In this document: positions 1 through 8,175 of the stretch, piece by piece | Layout: each line of letters opens with the position of its first letter | How positions within the stretch are numbered: the first letter of the stretch is position 1 | Source: Microvirga lotononidis | GTDB lineage: Bacteria > Pseudomonadota > Alphaproteobacteria > Rhizobiales > Beijerinckiaceae | Direction of reading: 5' to 3' | Assembly: GCF_034627025.1 (NCBI RefSeq) | Contig: NZ_CP141048.1 | Coordinates: 4,901,093-4,965,092, forward strand | Length of the DNA stretch: 64,000 nucleotides | Notes under the pieces: generated by a model | The model's database searches: none | The model's input: only the letters and a program-made list of their open reading frames with translations | Told to the model about the DNA's origin: nothing | Program-made: the position numbers and the translations under genes

Positions 1-1
1 C

Positions 2-307
2 GCCGAGGATCACGACCACGACGATTTCGACAGCGTCGCGATCCCGGTTGCGCCCGTCGCCACTCCGGAGGCGCTCGTCGCCCGCGTCGAGCGCGCGGCG
101 GAAGCGGCCGGCGTGCTGCGGATCAAGGGCTTCGCCCCCGTCGACGGCAAGCCCATGCGCCTCGTGGTGCAGGGTGTCGGCCAGCGCGTCGCGCATCATT
201 TCGACCGGCCGTGGAAGGCCGGCGAAGCCCGCGATGGCCGCATGGTCGTGATCGGCCTGAAAGGCTTCGACCTGAAGGCCGTCGAAGCCGCCCTGCGCCA
301 GGGGTGA
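2..307 (+). CDS. cobW: CobW, C-terminal 101 residues (5' end outside window)
   Basis: The reading frame is open from the first bases and stops at the TGA at 305-307. It opens with a His/Asp-rich stretch (AEDHDHDDFDSVAI), typical of the linker that precedes the C-terminal CobW_C domain. It ends with a domain containing GFAPVDGKPMRLVVQGVG and HHFDRPW. CobW is a G3E-family P-loop GTPase thought to act as a metallochaperone for the cobalt chelation step. The GTPase half lies upstream of the window, so it cannot be checked. The gene ends 1 base before cobN, its usual neighbour in alphaproteobacteria, which supports the CobW assignment over other COG0523 members. Confidence 0.85.
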   Translation, partial: AEDHDHDDFDSVAIPVAPVATPEALVARVERAAEAAGVLRIKGFAPVDGKPMRLVVQGVGQRVAHHFDRPWKAGEARDGRMVVIGLKGFDLKAVEAALRQG

Positions 308-308
308 C

Positions 309-3300
309 ATGCACCTCCTCCCGGTCACAGCGATTTCCCTCGACGAAGGCTCGGAGGCCACGGACCTCCAGCAGCCGCCGGGGGACATCGTCGTCCTCTC
401 CTTCGCGGACAGTGACCTCGGAGCGCTGGCGGCCGCGCAACGTCTGACGACGGGCGGAGCATCGCTCCGCCTCGCCTCGCTGCGTCGCCTGCGCCATCCT
501 CTTTCCGTCGATCTCTATAGCGAGAAGACCGCATCGAAAGCGCGCTTCGTCCTCGTGCGCTGCCTCGGCGGTCTCGATTATTGGCGCTACGGCATCGAGC
601 ACCTTTCGCGCATCTGCAGTTCCCATGGAGTGAAGCTCGCTGTCCTGCCCGGCGACGATCGCCCCGATCCGCGCCTCGCCGCCTATTCCACCGTGCCGCA
701 GGCTCTCTGCGACGAGCTGGAGGCCTATTTCCAGGCCGGCGGCATGGACAACATGCGCCGCCTTCTCGCCCGCATCGGTGCCGAGATCGGCGAGACGGGC
801 ACCATCGCGGAGCCGCCGCGCAATGTCCCCCGCGCCTTTGCGTGGCTCACGCGAGATTCCGAACAATGCACGCGCTCCGAGAATGCGCCCGATCAGTCGT
901 TTCCTGTCATGTCATGGCCGGCGTCGTGCCGGCCATCCCGATCAGAAGAACACGGCGCTTCGATCCATCTGGATCACCGGTACGAGGCCGGTGATGACGT
1001 GAGGCGGACGCAGATTACGTCTGCTCCTCAGGACAAGAAGGGCGCGGACTCACCTCTCCCTGAGGAAGAGGTCGCGCCGGAGGCGCGGGTGAGGGGTTAC
1101 AGGTTCCTCCGGAAAGCGCGTACCCCCTCACCCGGACCTGAAGGTCCGACCTCTCCCCATGGGAGAGGTGAAGCGGTGGCAATGTCGCGTTCACGGGATG
1201 AAGCATCCGACTCTGACTTTGCAACTCCCGAATCCCTCCTCGCCCGCCTCCCCGGCGACCGCCCCCTCGCGTATCTCCTCGTCTATCGCTCCGCCGTTCT
1301 CTCGGGGGACACGCAGGCCATCGAAACATTGGCGGCGGCTCTCAGGAAACGCGGCATCGGCTCGCTCGTCCTTGGCGTATCGAGCCTGAAGGACCCGGAA
1401 GCGGTCGCCGTCGTTCGACGCGCCATCCAGGCTCGACGTCCCGGCATCATCGTCACGACGACCGCCTTCTCGTCCCGCGACGACGAAAGTTTCGTCCTCG
1501 ACCAGGCCGGTTGCCCGATCCTGCAGGCGATCCCTGTCGGCAGCCCCCAAGAGGCCTGGGAGGCCTCTCCGCGCGGGCTCTCCGCCGCCGATCTCGCCAT
1601 GCAGATCGCGCTTCCCGAATTCGACGGGCGCATTGCCGCCGGCCCCATCTCGTTCAAATCGGAAGAACCCGTCGATCCCTCGCTCGCATTCTCACGCCGG
1701 ATCCAGGCGCCGGATATGGGCGGCATCGATGCCGTTGCCGACACGGCGGCCGCCTGGGTGCGCCTTGCCTGCACACCGCGCCGCGAGCGCCGGCTTGCGC
1801 TGGTTCTCTCCGATTATCCCGCCCGGGGCGGGCGCGCTGGTTTCGCCGTCGGGCTCGATACGCCAGCCAGCGCCTGCGCGATCCTCGATCTTCTCGAACA
1901 AGCCGGTTACGCGGCCGGGCGGAGTTTTACGGCCGACGAACTGATGCCGCTTCTCACGCAATCCGGAGCTTCGTTCGACATTCCGTTGTCCTGCTACCGC
2001 GCTTGGCTCGATACGCTGCCAGCGGAACAACGCATCGCCATCGATGAGCGCTGGGGACAGCCTGAGAACGATCCCATATTTGCCGATGGAGCCTTCCACT
2101 TCCGTGCGGTTCGTGCGGGAAATACTCTCGTCGCGCTGCAACCGGACCGGGGCCACGGTCTCGACCGCAAAGGCTTCTATCACGACCCCGAATGCCCGCC
2201 GAGCCACGGCTATCTGGCCTTCTATTGCGGCCTCAGAACGATCGAGCGCATCCACGCTCTCGTTCATCTCGGCACCCACGGCACCACCGAATGGCTGCCC
2301 GGCAAGGCGGTGGCGCTCTCTAACGCCTGCTGGCCGCGCCTTGCCATCGGCGATGTGCCGGTGATCTACCCGTTCATCGTCGACGATCCGGGCGAGGCGG
2401 CGCCTGCCAAGCGCCGCATCGGCGCTGTGACGATCGGGCATCTCACGCCGCAGACGGCAGAGGCGGGCCTGCACGGAGAGGCCGGCGCGTTGCGCGAACT
2501 TGTCGAGGAATTCTCCTCCGCGCAGGTGCTCCATCCGGGGCGGGCCGAACTCGTCGCGAGGGAGATTCTGGACCGCGCCCGGACGAGCGGCCTCGCGGCG
2601 GCCTGCGGCGTCGAGGACCGCATGGCGATGGACGAGGCCCTGACGTGCCTCGACGCGCATCTTTGCGATCTCGGCGAGGTCACGATCCGCGACGGATTGC
2701 ACGTCTTCGGCCATGCTCCCGATGGCTTCGAGACCTGCTCCACCGGCGAGCGCGAGGGTTTGCTCAAAGCTCTCGACGGCCGCTTCGTCGTGCCCGGCCC
2801 GTCCGGCTCGCCCTCTCGCGGCCAGACCAACGTTCTCCCCACCGGCCGCAACCTCGCGACCCTCGACCCACGGGCGATCCCGACGCGCGCGGCCACGGAA
2901 CTCGGGCACCGCGCGGCTGCCGAAGTGGTGCGCCGCCACCTGCAGGAAGAAGGCGACTGGCCGCGCCGGATCGTGATGGATTTGTGGGCGTCCCCGACCC
3001 TGCGCACCGGCGGCGAGGACATCGCCCATGCGCTGGCCCTTATGGGCGTGCGCCCGACCTGGGACCATGCCTCGACCCGCGTGACCGGCTTCGAGATCGT
3101 GCCGCAGCCGCTCATGGACCGGCCCCGCGCCGACGTGACCCTGCGTGTCTCCGGCGCTTTCCGCGACACCTTTCCTGACCAGATCGCGCTTCTTGATCAG
3201 GCCGCCCGCGCGGTCGCAGCGCTCGACGAGGACGACGAGTGGAACGAACTCGCCGCCGCGCGACGACGCGGCGAGGCGATGTCCCGCGTCTTCGGCTCCG

Positions 3301-3980
3301 CGCCCGGCACCTATGGGGCGGGCGTATCCACCCAGGCGCTCGACGGCGAATGGGCGACACGGCATGACCTCGGGCGCACTTATCTGGACGGCACGTCCCA
3401 TGCCTTCGGATCCGGTGGAGAAGCACGGGCAGATCAAAGCTTCCCGCAGCGGGTCGAGCAGGCCGAAGCCTTCGTGCATGTGAGCGACGTAGCCGAGCGC
3501 GACATCCTGGACGGAGATTCCGCCGCCGATGCCATCGGTGGCTTCGCGGCGGCGGCCCGGACGCTCGGCGCTTCGCCCGCCGTCTACAGCCTCGACACGA
3601 GCCGTCCGCAGCAACCGAAGGCCCGCACGCTGAGGGAAGACGTGGATCGCCTCGTGCGCGGACGCCTGACGAACCCGCGCTGGATCGCCGGCCAGTTGCG
3701 CCACGGCTGGCGCGGCGCGGCCGAAGTCGCGCAAGGCGTCGATGCGCTCCTCGCCTTCGCGGCGACCACGGATGCAGTTCCGTCGGAAACCCTCGATCTC
3801 GTCTTCACGGCCCTCATCGGCGACGAGTCGACCTGGACGCGGATCGAGGCCGCCAATCCGCCTGCCGCGCAGGCGATCCGCAACCGTCTCGCGGATGCGC
3901 GCCGTCGCGGCCTGTGGGCGAGCCGCCTCAATTCCGTTGCAGCCTTTTTCGACGATGGGCGCAAGGAGGCGGCCGAATGA
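309..3980 (+). CDS. cobN: Cobaltochelatase subunit CobN with repeat-derived in-frame insert
   Basis: Large subunit (1223 residues) of the ATP-dependent aerobic cobaltochelatase CobNST, which inserts Co2+ into hydrogenobyrinic acid a,c-diamide in the cytoplasm. The body shows CobN/Mg-chelatase-H features: YWRYGIEHL near residue 91, the ALVHLGTHGTTEWLPGKAVAL region near 650, and a typical C-terminal half. The length is within the family range only because a segment at about residues 183-308 is extra. That segment (SWPASCRPSRSEE, SPLPEEEVAPEARVRG, PSPGPEGPTSPHGRG) has no CobN character and is encoded by two palindromic repeats, at 905-1001 and 1051-1170. The frame is kept through both, so the gene looks intact. 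CobS and CobT are not in the window. The ATG is 1 base after the cobW stop; the TGA overlaps the cobG start. Confidence 0.95.
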   Translation: MHLLPVTAISLDEGSEATDLQQPPGDIVVLSFADSDLGALAAAQRLTTGGASLRLASLRRLRHPLSVDLYSEKTASKARFVLVRCLGGLDYWRYGIEHLSRICSSHGVKLAVLPGDDRPDPRLAAYSTVPQALCDELEAYFQAGGMDNMRRLLARIGAEIGETGTIAEPPRNVPRAFAWLTRDSEQCTRSENAPDQSFPVMSWPASCRPSRSEEHGASIHLDHRYEAGDDVRRTQITSAPQDKKGADSPLPEEEVAPEARVRGYRFLRKARTPSPGPEGPTSPHGRGEAVAMSRSRDEASDSDFATPESLLARLPGDRPLAYLLVYRSAVLSGDTQAIETLAAALRKRGIGSLVLGVSSLKDPEAVAVVRRAIQARRPGIIVTTTAFSSRDDESFVLDQAGCPILQAIPVGSPQEAWEASPRGLSAADLAMQIALPEFDGRIAAGPISFKSEEPVDPSLAFSRRIQAPDMGGIDAVADTAAAWVRLACTPRRERRLALVLSDYPARGGRAGFAVGLDTPASACAILDLLEQAGYAAGRSFTADELMPLLTQSGASFDIPLSCYRAWLDTLPAEQRIAIDERWGQPENDPIFADGAFHFRAVRAGNTLVALQPDRGHGLDRKGFYHDPECPPSHGYLAFYCGLRTIERIHALVHLGTHGTTEWLPGKAVALSNACWPRLAIGDVPVIYPFIVDDPGEAAPAKRRIGAVTIGHLTPQTAEAGLHGEAGALRELVEEFSSAQVLHPGRAELVAREILDRARTSGLAAACGVEDRMAMDEALTCLDAHLCDLGEVTIRDGLHVFGHAPDGFETCSTGEREGLLKALDGRFVVPGPSGSPSRGQTNVLPTGRNLATLDPRAIPTRAATELGHRAAAEVVRRHLQEEGDWPRRIVMDLWASPTLRTGGEDIAHALALMGVRPTWDHASTRVTGFEIVPQPLMDRPRADVTLRVSGAFRDTFPDQIALLDQAARAVAALDEDDEWNELAAARRRGEAMSRVFGSAPGTYGAGVSTQALDGEWATRHDLGRTYLDGTSHAFGSGGEARADQSFPQRVEQAEAFVHVSDVAERDILDGDSAADAIGGFAAAARTLGASPAVYSLDTSRPQQPKARTLREDVDRLVRGRLTNPRWIAGQLRHGWRGAAEVAQGVDALLAFAATTDAVPSETLDLVFTALIGDESTWTRIEAANPPAAQAIRNRLADARRRGLWASRLNSVAAFFDDGRKEAAE
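905..1001. repeat. Palindromic repeat A inside cobN
   Basis: Two hairpins in tandem. The first has a perfect 9-base stem (ATGGCCGGC 914-922, GCCGGCCAT 928-936). The second pairs ATCACCGG (973-980) with CCGGTGAT (989-996). The sequence is of the kind dispersed between genes in Hyphomicrobiales genomes (the 'gtcatggccgg...ccggccat' family). Here it is translated, supplying about residues 200-231 of CobN. Copy number in the genome cannot be seen from one window. Confidence 0.7.
1051..1170. repeat. Palindromic repeat B inside cobN (120 bases)
   Basis: Imperfect inverted repeat with arms of about 50 bases (1051-1100 and 1121-1170). The outer ends CACCTCTCCC and GGGAGAGGTG are perfect complements. 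Further in, GAGGTC...GGGTGAGGGG pairs with CCCCTCACCC...GACCTC. The sequence resembles palindromic intergenic elements common in Methylobacterium, Microvirga and Bradyrhizobium. It is read in frame as about residues 248-288 of CobN (SPLPEEEVAPEARVRG and so on). Confidence 0.75.
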
Positions 3981-5269
3981 ACGCGCAGCCGATCAGCGAA
4001 CGCCGTCGCGGATGGTGTCCCGGCGTTCGACGTCCCATGGCGACCGGCGACGGGCTCCTCGTGCGCCTGCATCCGCTCAGTGCCAGGATCAGCGCCGGTC
4101 AGGCCCGCGTCATCGCCGAAGTCGCCCGCCAGCACGGCAACGGCCATCTCGACATCACCGCCCGTGGCAACCTCCAGATCCGCGGCGTGAGCGAAGAGAC
4201 CTATCCCGCCCTGCTTGAGATCCTGGAACGCGAAGGCTTGGCCGAGCCCGAGGGCGATGGCCCGAACCGCCTCACCGCCGTGTCGCCGCTCGCCGGCCTC
4301 GATCCCCTGGACCATGGCGACGCCCTTGCCCTGACATGGGCCATCGAGGATCAGGCTGCGCACCTGGACGGGCTGCCGGCAAAATTCTTCATCGCCGTCG
4401 ATGGCGGCGGCTCGATGCCGCTCGACGCTATCGGGGCCGATCTCCATCTCGTGGCGACCGGCGCTGCCGTCGCTTTCGGGCGCTCTACCCCTGACGGCCT
4501 TGATTGGATCGGCACCGCCGGCCTGACCGGCGCGCCGGAGGCGGCTCGCTCCATCCTGGCGGGGTTTGCCGAAATGCGCCGCTCGGGCAGAACCGACGCG
4601 CGCAGGTTGCGCGATCTCGAGCCCGGCCTGGCCGACGAACTCGCCGCATCGGCAACCCTCACCCGGGCGGCACCGCCCCGGAAGCGCCCCGCCGCGCCCC
4701 ATGCGGGCCTGTTTCAAACGGGACGCGGAGCGGCGGTACTGCTCGCCCTGCCCTTCGGCCGCTGCAATGCTGCGCAGCTAGTCCAAGCCGCCGCATGGAG
4801 CGAGCGCTTCGGCGGCGGCGAGATCCGCCTGTCCTTCACCCGCGGCCTTCTGCTGCCAGGCGTTGCGGACGAGCATGTCGCGCCCCTGCTTGCCGAAGCC
4901 GCCCGTGCCGGCTTCATCACCACCGCCGACGATCCCCGCCTGTCGCTGACCGCCTGCCCGGGCAGGCCCGCTTGTGCGAGCGGTCTGACTCCTGCCCCGT
5001 CAGACGCCCTGAGGATCGCCGAAACCTCCGGCGACCTTCTGGCGCGAGGCGCATCCATTCATGTCTCCGGCTGTCCGAAGGGCTGCGCCTATCCGGGAAA
5101 GGCCGATCTGACTCTGGTGGGACGCGTCGATGGCCGCTATGACGTCGTGCCCCAAGGCTCTACCCGAGATATTCCCTCTCTGACCCTATCCCTCGACGAT
5201 ATTATGAAAAATTTATTGCCGACGAAGCCCGCCGATCTGCGCCGCACCGCCCTGGAGCGCTCCCGATGA
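3977..5269 (+). CDS. cobG: Precorrin-3B synthase CobG
   Basis: Oxygen-dependent iron-sulfur enzyme (430 residues) that converts precorrin-3A to precorrin-3B. It is the marker of the aerobic cobalamin route and belongs to the nitrite/sulfite reductase ferredoxin-like family. Visible features are GHLDITARGNLQIRG near residue 55 and a cysteine set C327-x5-C333 (CPGRPAC) plus C366-x3-C370 (CPKGC), the family's siroheme/4Fe-4S ligand pattern. The ATG at 3977 overlaps the cobN stop (ATGA), so translational coupling is likely. An in-frame upstream extension to 3914 exists but would overlap cobN and lacks family similarity. Confidence 0.95.
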   Translation: MNAQPISERRRGWCPGVRRPMATGDGLLVRLHPLSARISAGQARVIAEVARQHGNGHLDITARGNLQIRGVSEETYPALLEILEREGLAEPEGDGPNRLTAVSPLAGLDPLDHGDALALTWAIEDQAAHLDGLPAKFFIAVDGGGSMPLDAIGADLHLVATGAAVAFGRSTPDGLDWIGTAGLTGAPEAARSILAGFAEMRRSGRTDARRLRDLEPGLADELAASATLTRAAPPRKRPAAPHAGLFQTGRGAAVLLALPFGRCNAAQLVQAAAWSERFGGGEIRLSFTRGLLLPGVADEHVAPLLAEAARAGFITTADDPRLSLTACPGRPACASGLTPAPSDALRIAETSGDLLARGASIHVSGCPKGCAYPGKADLTLVGRVDGRYDVVPQGSTRDIPSLTLSLDDIMKNLLPTKPADLRRTALERSR

Positions 5270-5895
5270 GCGACCGCGCCTATATCCGCGAGGGCGCGGA
5301 GATCTATCGCCGCTCCTTCGCGATCATCCGCTCCGAGGCCGACTTGTCGCGGTTTTCCGGCACGGCCGAGCGGGTGGTCGTGCGGATGATCCACGCCTGC
5401 GGCATGACAGACCTGCCGAAGGATGTCGAACTCTCGCCGGACTTCGCCGATGCGGCGGAGGCGGCCCTGAAGCGCGGGGCGCCGATCCTGTGCGACGCCA
5501 AGATGGTGGCGAACGGCATCACCCGGGCGCGGCTTCCGGCGAACAACGAGGTGATCTGCACCCTCGACGATCCGCGCGTCCCAGGCCTCGCGACCGAGCT
5601 CGGCAACACCCGTTCGGCGGCCGCCATGGAGCTGTGGCGCGAGCGCATGGAGGGTGCCCTCGTGGTGTTCGGCAACGCGCCGACGGCCCTGTTCCACCTG
5701 CTCGAAATGCTGGATGCCGGCGCACCGAAACCTGCGGCCGTCATCGGCATTCCGGTCGGTTTCATCGGCGCGGCGGAATCGAAGGAAGCCCTCGCCCGCG
5801 ACCGACGCGTGCCGTACGTCGTCGTCCATGGCCGACGCGGCGGCAGCGCCATGGCCGCCGCGGCGGTCAATGCCCTCGCGAACCCGGTCGAGTAA
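5266..5895 (+). CDS. cobH: Precorrin-8X methylmutase CobH
   Basis: Moves the C11 methyl group to C12, converting precorrin-8X to hydrogenobyrinic acid. At 209 residues it is the usual size for CobH/CbiC. The family's catalytic histidine is present at H43 in RMIHACGMTDL, followed by the conserved LCDAKMVANGI and NTRSAAAMELW stretches. The ATG at 5266 overlaps the cobG stop by 4 bases. cobI starts 4 bases after its stop. Confidence 0.96.
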   Translation: MSDRAYIREGAEIYRRSFAIIRSEADLSRFSGTAERVVVRMIHACGMTDLPKDVELSPDFADAAEAALKRGAPILCDAKMVANGITRARLPANNEVICTLDDPRVPGLATELGNTRSAAAMELWRERMEGALVVFGNAPTALFHLLEMLDAGAPKPAAVIGIPVGFIGAAESKEALARDRRVPYVVVHGRRGGSAMAAAAVNALANPVE

Positions 5896-5899
5896 GCCG

Positions 5900-6643
5900 A
5901 TGCCGCAACAGGAACCCATCCGCCTCTTCGGTTTAGGCCTCGGCCCTGGCGATCCCGACTACATGACCGTCCGCGCCCGCAAGCTGCTGGAGACGGCCGA
6001 CCGGCTCGTTCATTTCTGCAAGCGCGGACGGCGCGGCAATGCGCGGACCATCGCTGACGCCATCGTGGGGCAGGATCCGGAGCGCGAGATCGCCCTGGCC
6101 TATCCGGTGACCATCGAGATCCCGGCCGATCATCCGGACTACGCCGCCGCCCTCAACCCCTTCTACGAGGAAGCGGCGGCCCGCCTCCTCGCCGAGGTCG
6201 AGGCGGGCCGCACAATCGGCGTCCTCTGCGAAGGCGACCCCTTCTTCTACGGGTCCTTCATGCATCTCTGGTGGCGTCTGAAAGATCGGATACCGATTGA
6301 AGTGGTACCAGCTGTCACGGCCATGTCAGGAGCCTGGACCCGTGCCGGAGCGCCGATCACCTGGGGCGACGACGTGCTCACGATCGTGCCCGGCACGCTG
6401 CCCGAGGCGGAGCTGGCCCGCCGCCTCTCCGGCACCGACGCCGCCGTGGTGATGAAGCTTGGAAGCCATCTGCCGAAAGTCCGCACGGTGCTGAAATCCA
6501 CCGGACTGTTCGAGCGCGCCATCTACGTGGAACGGGCCACCATGGCGGAGGAACGGATCGTTCCCTTGCCCGATCTTCCCGAGGATTGGAACGCGCCGTA
6601 CTTCTCCCTCATCATCGTTCCGGGGCAAGGGAGGCGCGTATGA
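5900..6643 (+). CDS. cobI: Precorrin-2 C20-methyltransferase CobI
   Basis: SAM-dependent methyltransferase of the CobA/CobI/CobJ/CobL/CobM fold (247 residues), making precorrin-3A from precorrin-2. The N-terminal LFGLGLGPGDPDYMTVRA is the family SAM/product-binding loop. CEGDPFFYGSFMHLW near residue 110 and VPAVTAMSGAW near residue 135 are CobI-type motifs. The start is the ATG at 5900, just after cobH; an in-frame extension into cobH has no family similarity. The stop overlaps the cobJ start. Confidence 0.95.
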   Translation: MPQQEPIRLFGLGLGPGDPDYMTVRARKLLETADRLVHFCKRGRRGNARTIADAIVGQDPEREIALAYPVTIEIPADHPDYAAALNPFYEEAAARLLAEVEAGRTIGVLCEGDPFFYGSFMHLWWRLKDRIPIEVVPAVTAMSGAWTRAGAPITWGDDVLTIVPGTLPEAELARRLSGTDAAVVMKLGSHLPKVRTVLKSTGLFERAIYVERATMAEERIVPLPDLPEDWNAPYFSLIIVPGQGRRV

Positions 6644-7404
6644 CGGGCGCCCTCACCATCGTGGGCCTGGGCCCGGGCGATCCGCGCTACCTGACACCCG
6701 CCGCTTCCGCAGTTCTCGCCTCGGCGACCGACATCGTCGGTTACGGCCCTTACGTGGACCGCGTGCCGGAACGGCCGGGCGTGCGGCGGCATGCGTCCGA
6801 CAACCGCGTCGAACTCGACCGTGCCCGCTTCGCCCTCGAACTCGCGGCAAAAGGCGCTCGCGTCGCCGTCGTCTCCGGCGGCGATCCCGGCGTCTTCGCC
6901 ATGGCGGCGGCCGTGTTCGAGGCGGTGGAGAACGGCGATCCGTCCTGGCGCGGCCTCGACATCCGCGTGGAGCCCGGCATCACGGCGATGCTCGCGGCGG
7001 CGGCCCGTGTCGGCGCGCCGCTCGGCGGCGATTTCTGCGCCCTGTCGCTCTCGGACAACCTGAAGCCGTGGGACGTCGTCGCGTCGCGCCTGAGAGCGGC
7101 GGTTGCGGCCGATTTCGTCGTGGCGCTCTACAACCCGATCTCCTCCGCCCGCCCCTGGCAGCTCGGCGCGGCCTTCGAGATCGTCGCCGAGACGCGTGCA
7201 CCCGACACGCCGATCATCCTGGCCCGCGCGGTCGGCCGTCCCGACGAGCGGATCCGGATCGTGCCCCTCGCCGAGGTGGAAGCCGCCATGGCCGACATGT
7301 CGACCATCGTGATCATCGGCGCGTCCAACACCCGGCTGATCGAGCGGCCCGAAGAGGGGGCGCCTTACGTCTATACGCCGCGCTTCTACGGGGCGCGGCC
7401 GTGA
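6640..7404 (+). CDS. cobJ: Precorrin-3B C17-methyltransferase CobJ
   Basis: Ring-contracting SAM methyltransferase (254 residues) producing precorrin-4. It contains TIVGLGPGDPRYLTPAA at the N terminus, the CobJ-specific GYGPYVDRV, VVSGGDPGVFAMA near residue 76 and VEPGITAMLAAAARVGAPLG. The ATG at 6640 overlaps the cobI stop, and the upstream GGGAGGCG can serve as ribosome-binding site. Its last 19 bases overlap the 3' end of the convergent cobK. Confidence 0.95.
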   Translation: MTGALTIVGLGPGDPRYLTPAASAVLASATDIVGYGPYVDRVPERPGVRRHASDNRVELDRARFALELAAKGARVAVVSGGDPGVFAMAAAVFEAVENGDPSWRGLDIRVEPGITAMLAAAARVGAPLGGDFCALSLSDNLKPWDVVASRLRAAVAADFVVALYNPISSARPWQLGAAFEIVAETRAPDTPIILARAVGRPDERIRIVPLAEVEAAMADMSTIVIIGASNTRLIERPEEGAPYVYTPRFYGARP

Positions 7405-8138
7405 CGTTTCTCCAGCCATTCGAGCGCTTCGTCGACACTCGCGACCTCCTCGACGCCCTGCGGCTCGTCGGGCCGCGCCACGACGACGACGGGAAGGCCG
7501 AGCGACCGCGCCGCCGCGATCTTCGGATAAGTCGCCGATCCGCCGGAATTCTTGGTCACGACTACGTCGACACGCTCGCGCTGCATCAGCGTACGTTCCG
7601 CAGCGTCATGGAACGGCGCGCGATCCTGAATGGCGACGACATTCGGCACCGGGAGGGCATCGCCGATGGGCTCGATGGTCCTTACGAGATAAGTGTGCTG
7701 CGGTGCAGCCGCGAAGGAGGCGAGTTCGAGGCGCCCCACTGTGAGGAAGACGCGTCGCGGAGACTTGCCGAGCGCCTGAACGGCCGCCTCCATCGAGGGC
7801 ACTTCGATCCAGTGGTCGCCGGATTGCGGCGTCCAGGCCGGACGGCGAAGGGCGAGCAGAGGGACCTTAGCCAGAGCGCACGCCTCGGCCGCATTGCGGG
7901 ACATCACGGCGGCGAATGGATGGGTCGCATCGATCACGGCTTCGATGCTCTCCTCGCGGAGGAAGGCGGCGAGCCCCGCCACACCGCCGAAGCCGCCGAT
8001 GCGGGTCGGGATCGGCATGGGGCGCGGATCGCTGGTGCGGCCGGCCATGGACAGGAGCGGGCTGACATCGGATCGGCCGGCCAACCGCGCGGCGAGCGCG
8101 GAGGCCTCCGTGGTGCCGCCCAGAATGAGGATGCGCAT
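7386..8138 (-). CDS. cobK: Precorrin-6A reductase CobK
   Basis: NADPH-dependent reductase (250 residues) that reduces precorrin-6A to precorrin-6B. The Rossmann-like N terminus reads MRILILGGTTEASALAARL. Further motifs are AVIDATHPFAAVMSRNAAEAC near residue 75, VFLTVGRLELASF near residue 120 and VVTKNSGGSATYPKIAAAR near residue 190, all typical of CobK/CbiJ. I place the start at 8138, where AGGTGCGC precedes ATG and the family sequence begins; 25 more in-frame codons upstream are not family-like. It lies opposite to its neighbours, divergent from cobL (37 bases between starts) and convergent with cobJ. Confidence 0.93.
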   Translation of the reverse strand: MRILILGGTTEASALAARLAGRSDVSPLLSMAGRTSDPRPMPIPTRIGGFGGVAGLAAFLREESIEAVIDATHPFAAVMSRNAAEACALAKVPLLALRRPAWTPQSGDHWIEVPSMEAAVQALGKSPRRVFLTVGRLELASFAAAPQHTYLVRTIEPIGDALPVPNVVAIQDRAPFHDAAERTLMQRERVDVVVTKNSGGSATYPKIAAARSLGLPVVVVARPDEPQGVEEVASVDEALEWLEKRHGRAP

Positions 8139-8175
8139 GCGCACCTTTTCCCCGAATTCTGAGCAGGAGTCGAGC

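Noticed and set aside
123..866. Long minus-strand frame opposite cobW/cobN
   Set aside because: It mirrors the codon structure of the plus-strand genes in GC-rich DNA and has no domain or start signal.
905..1170. Reading the repeats in cobN as a sign that the gene is broken
   Set aside because: The frame is open through both repeats and the conserved CobN sequence resumes in the same frame, so the gene is called intact.
1692..3734. 680-codon minus-strand frame inside cobN
   Set aside because: Antisense shadow of cobN; the translation is Arg/Ala-rich without family motifs.
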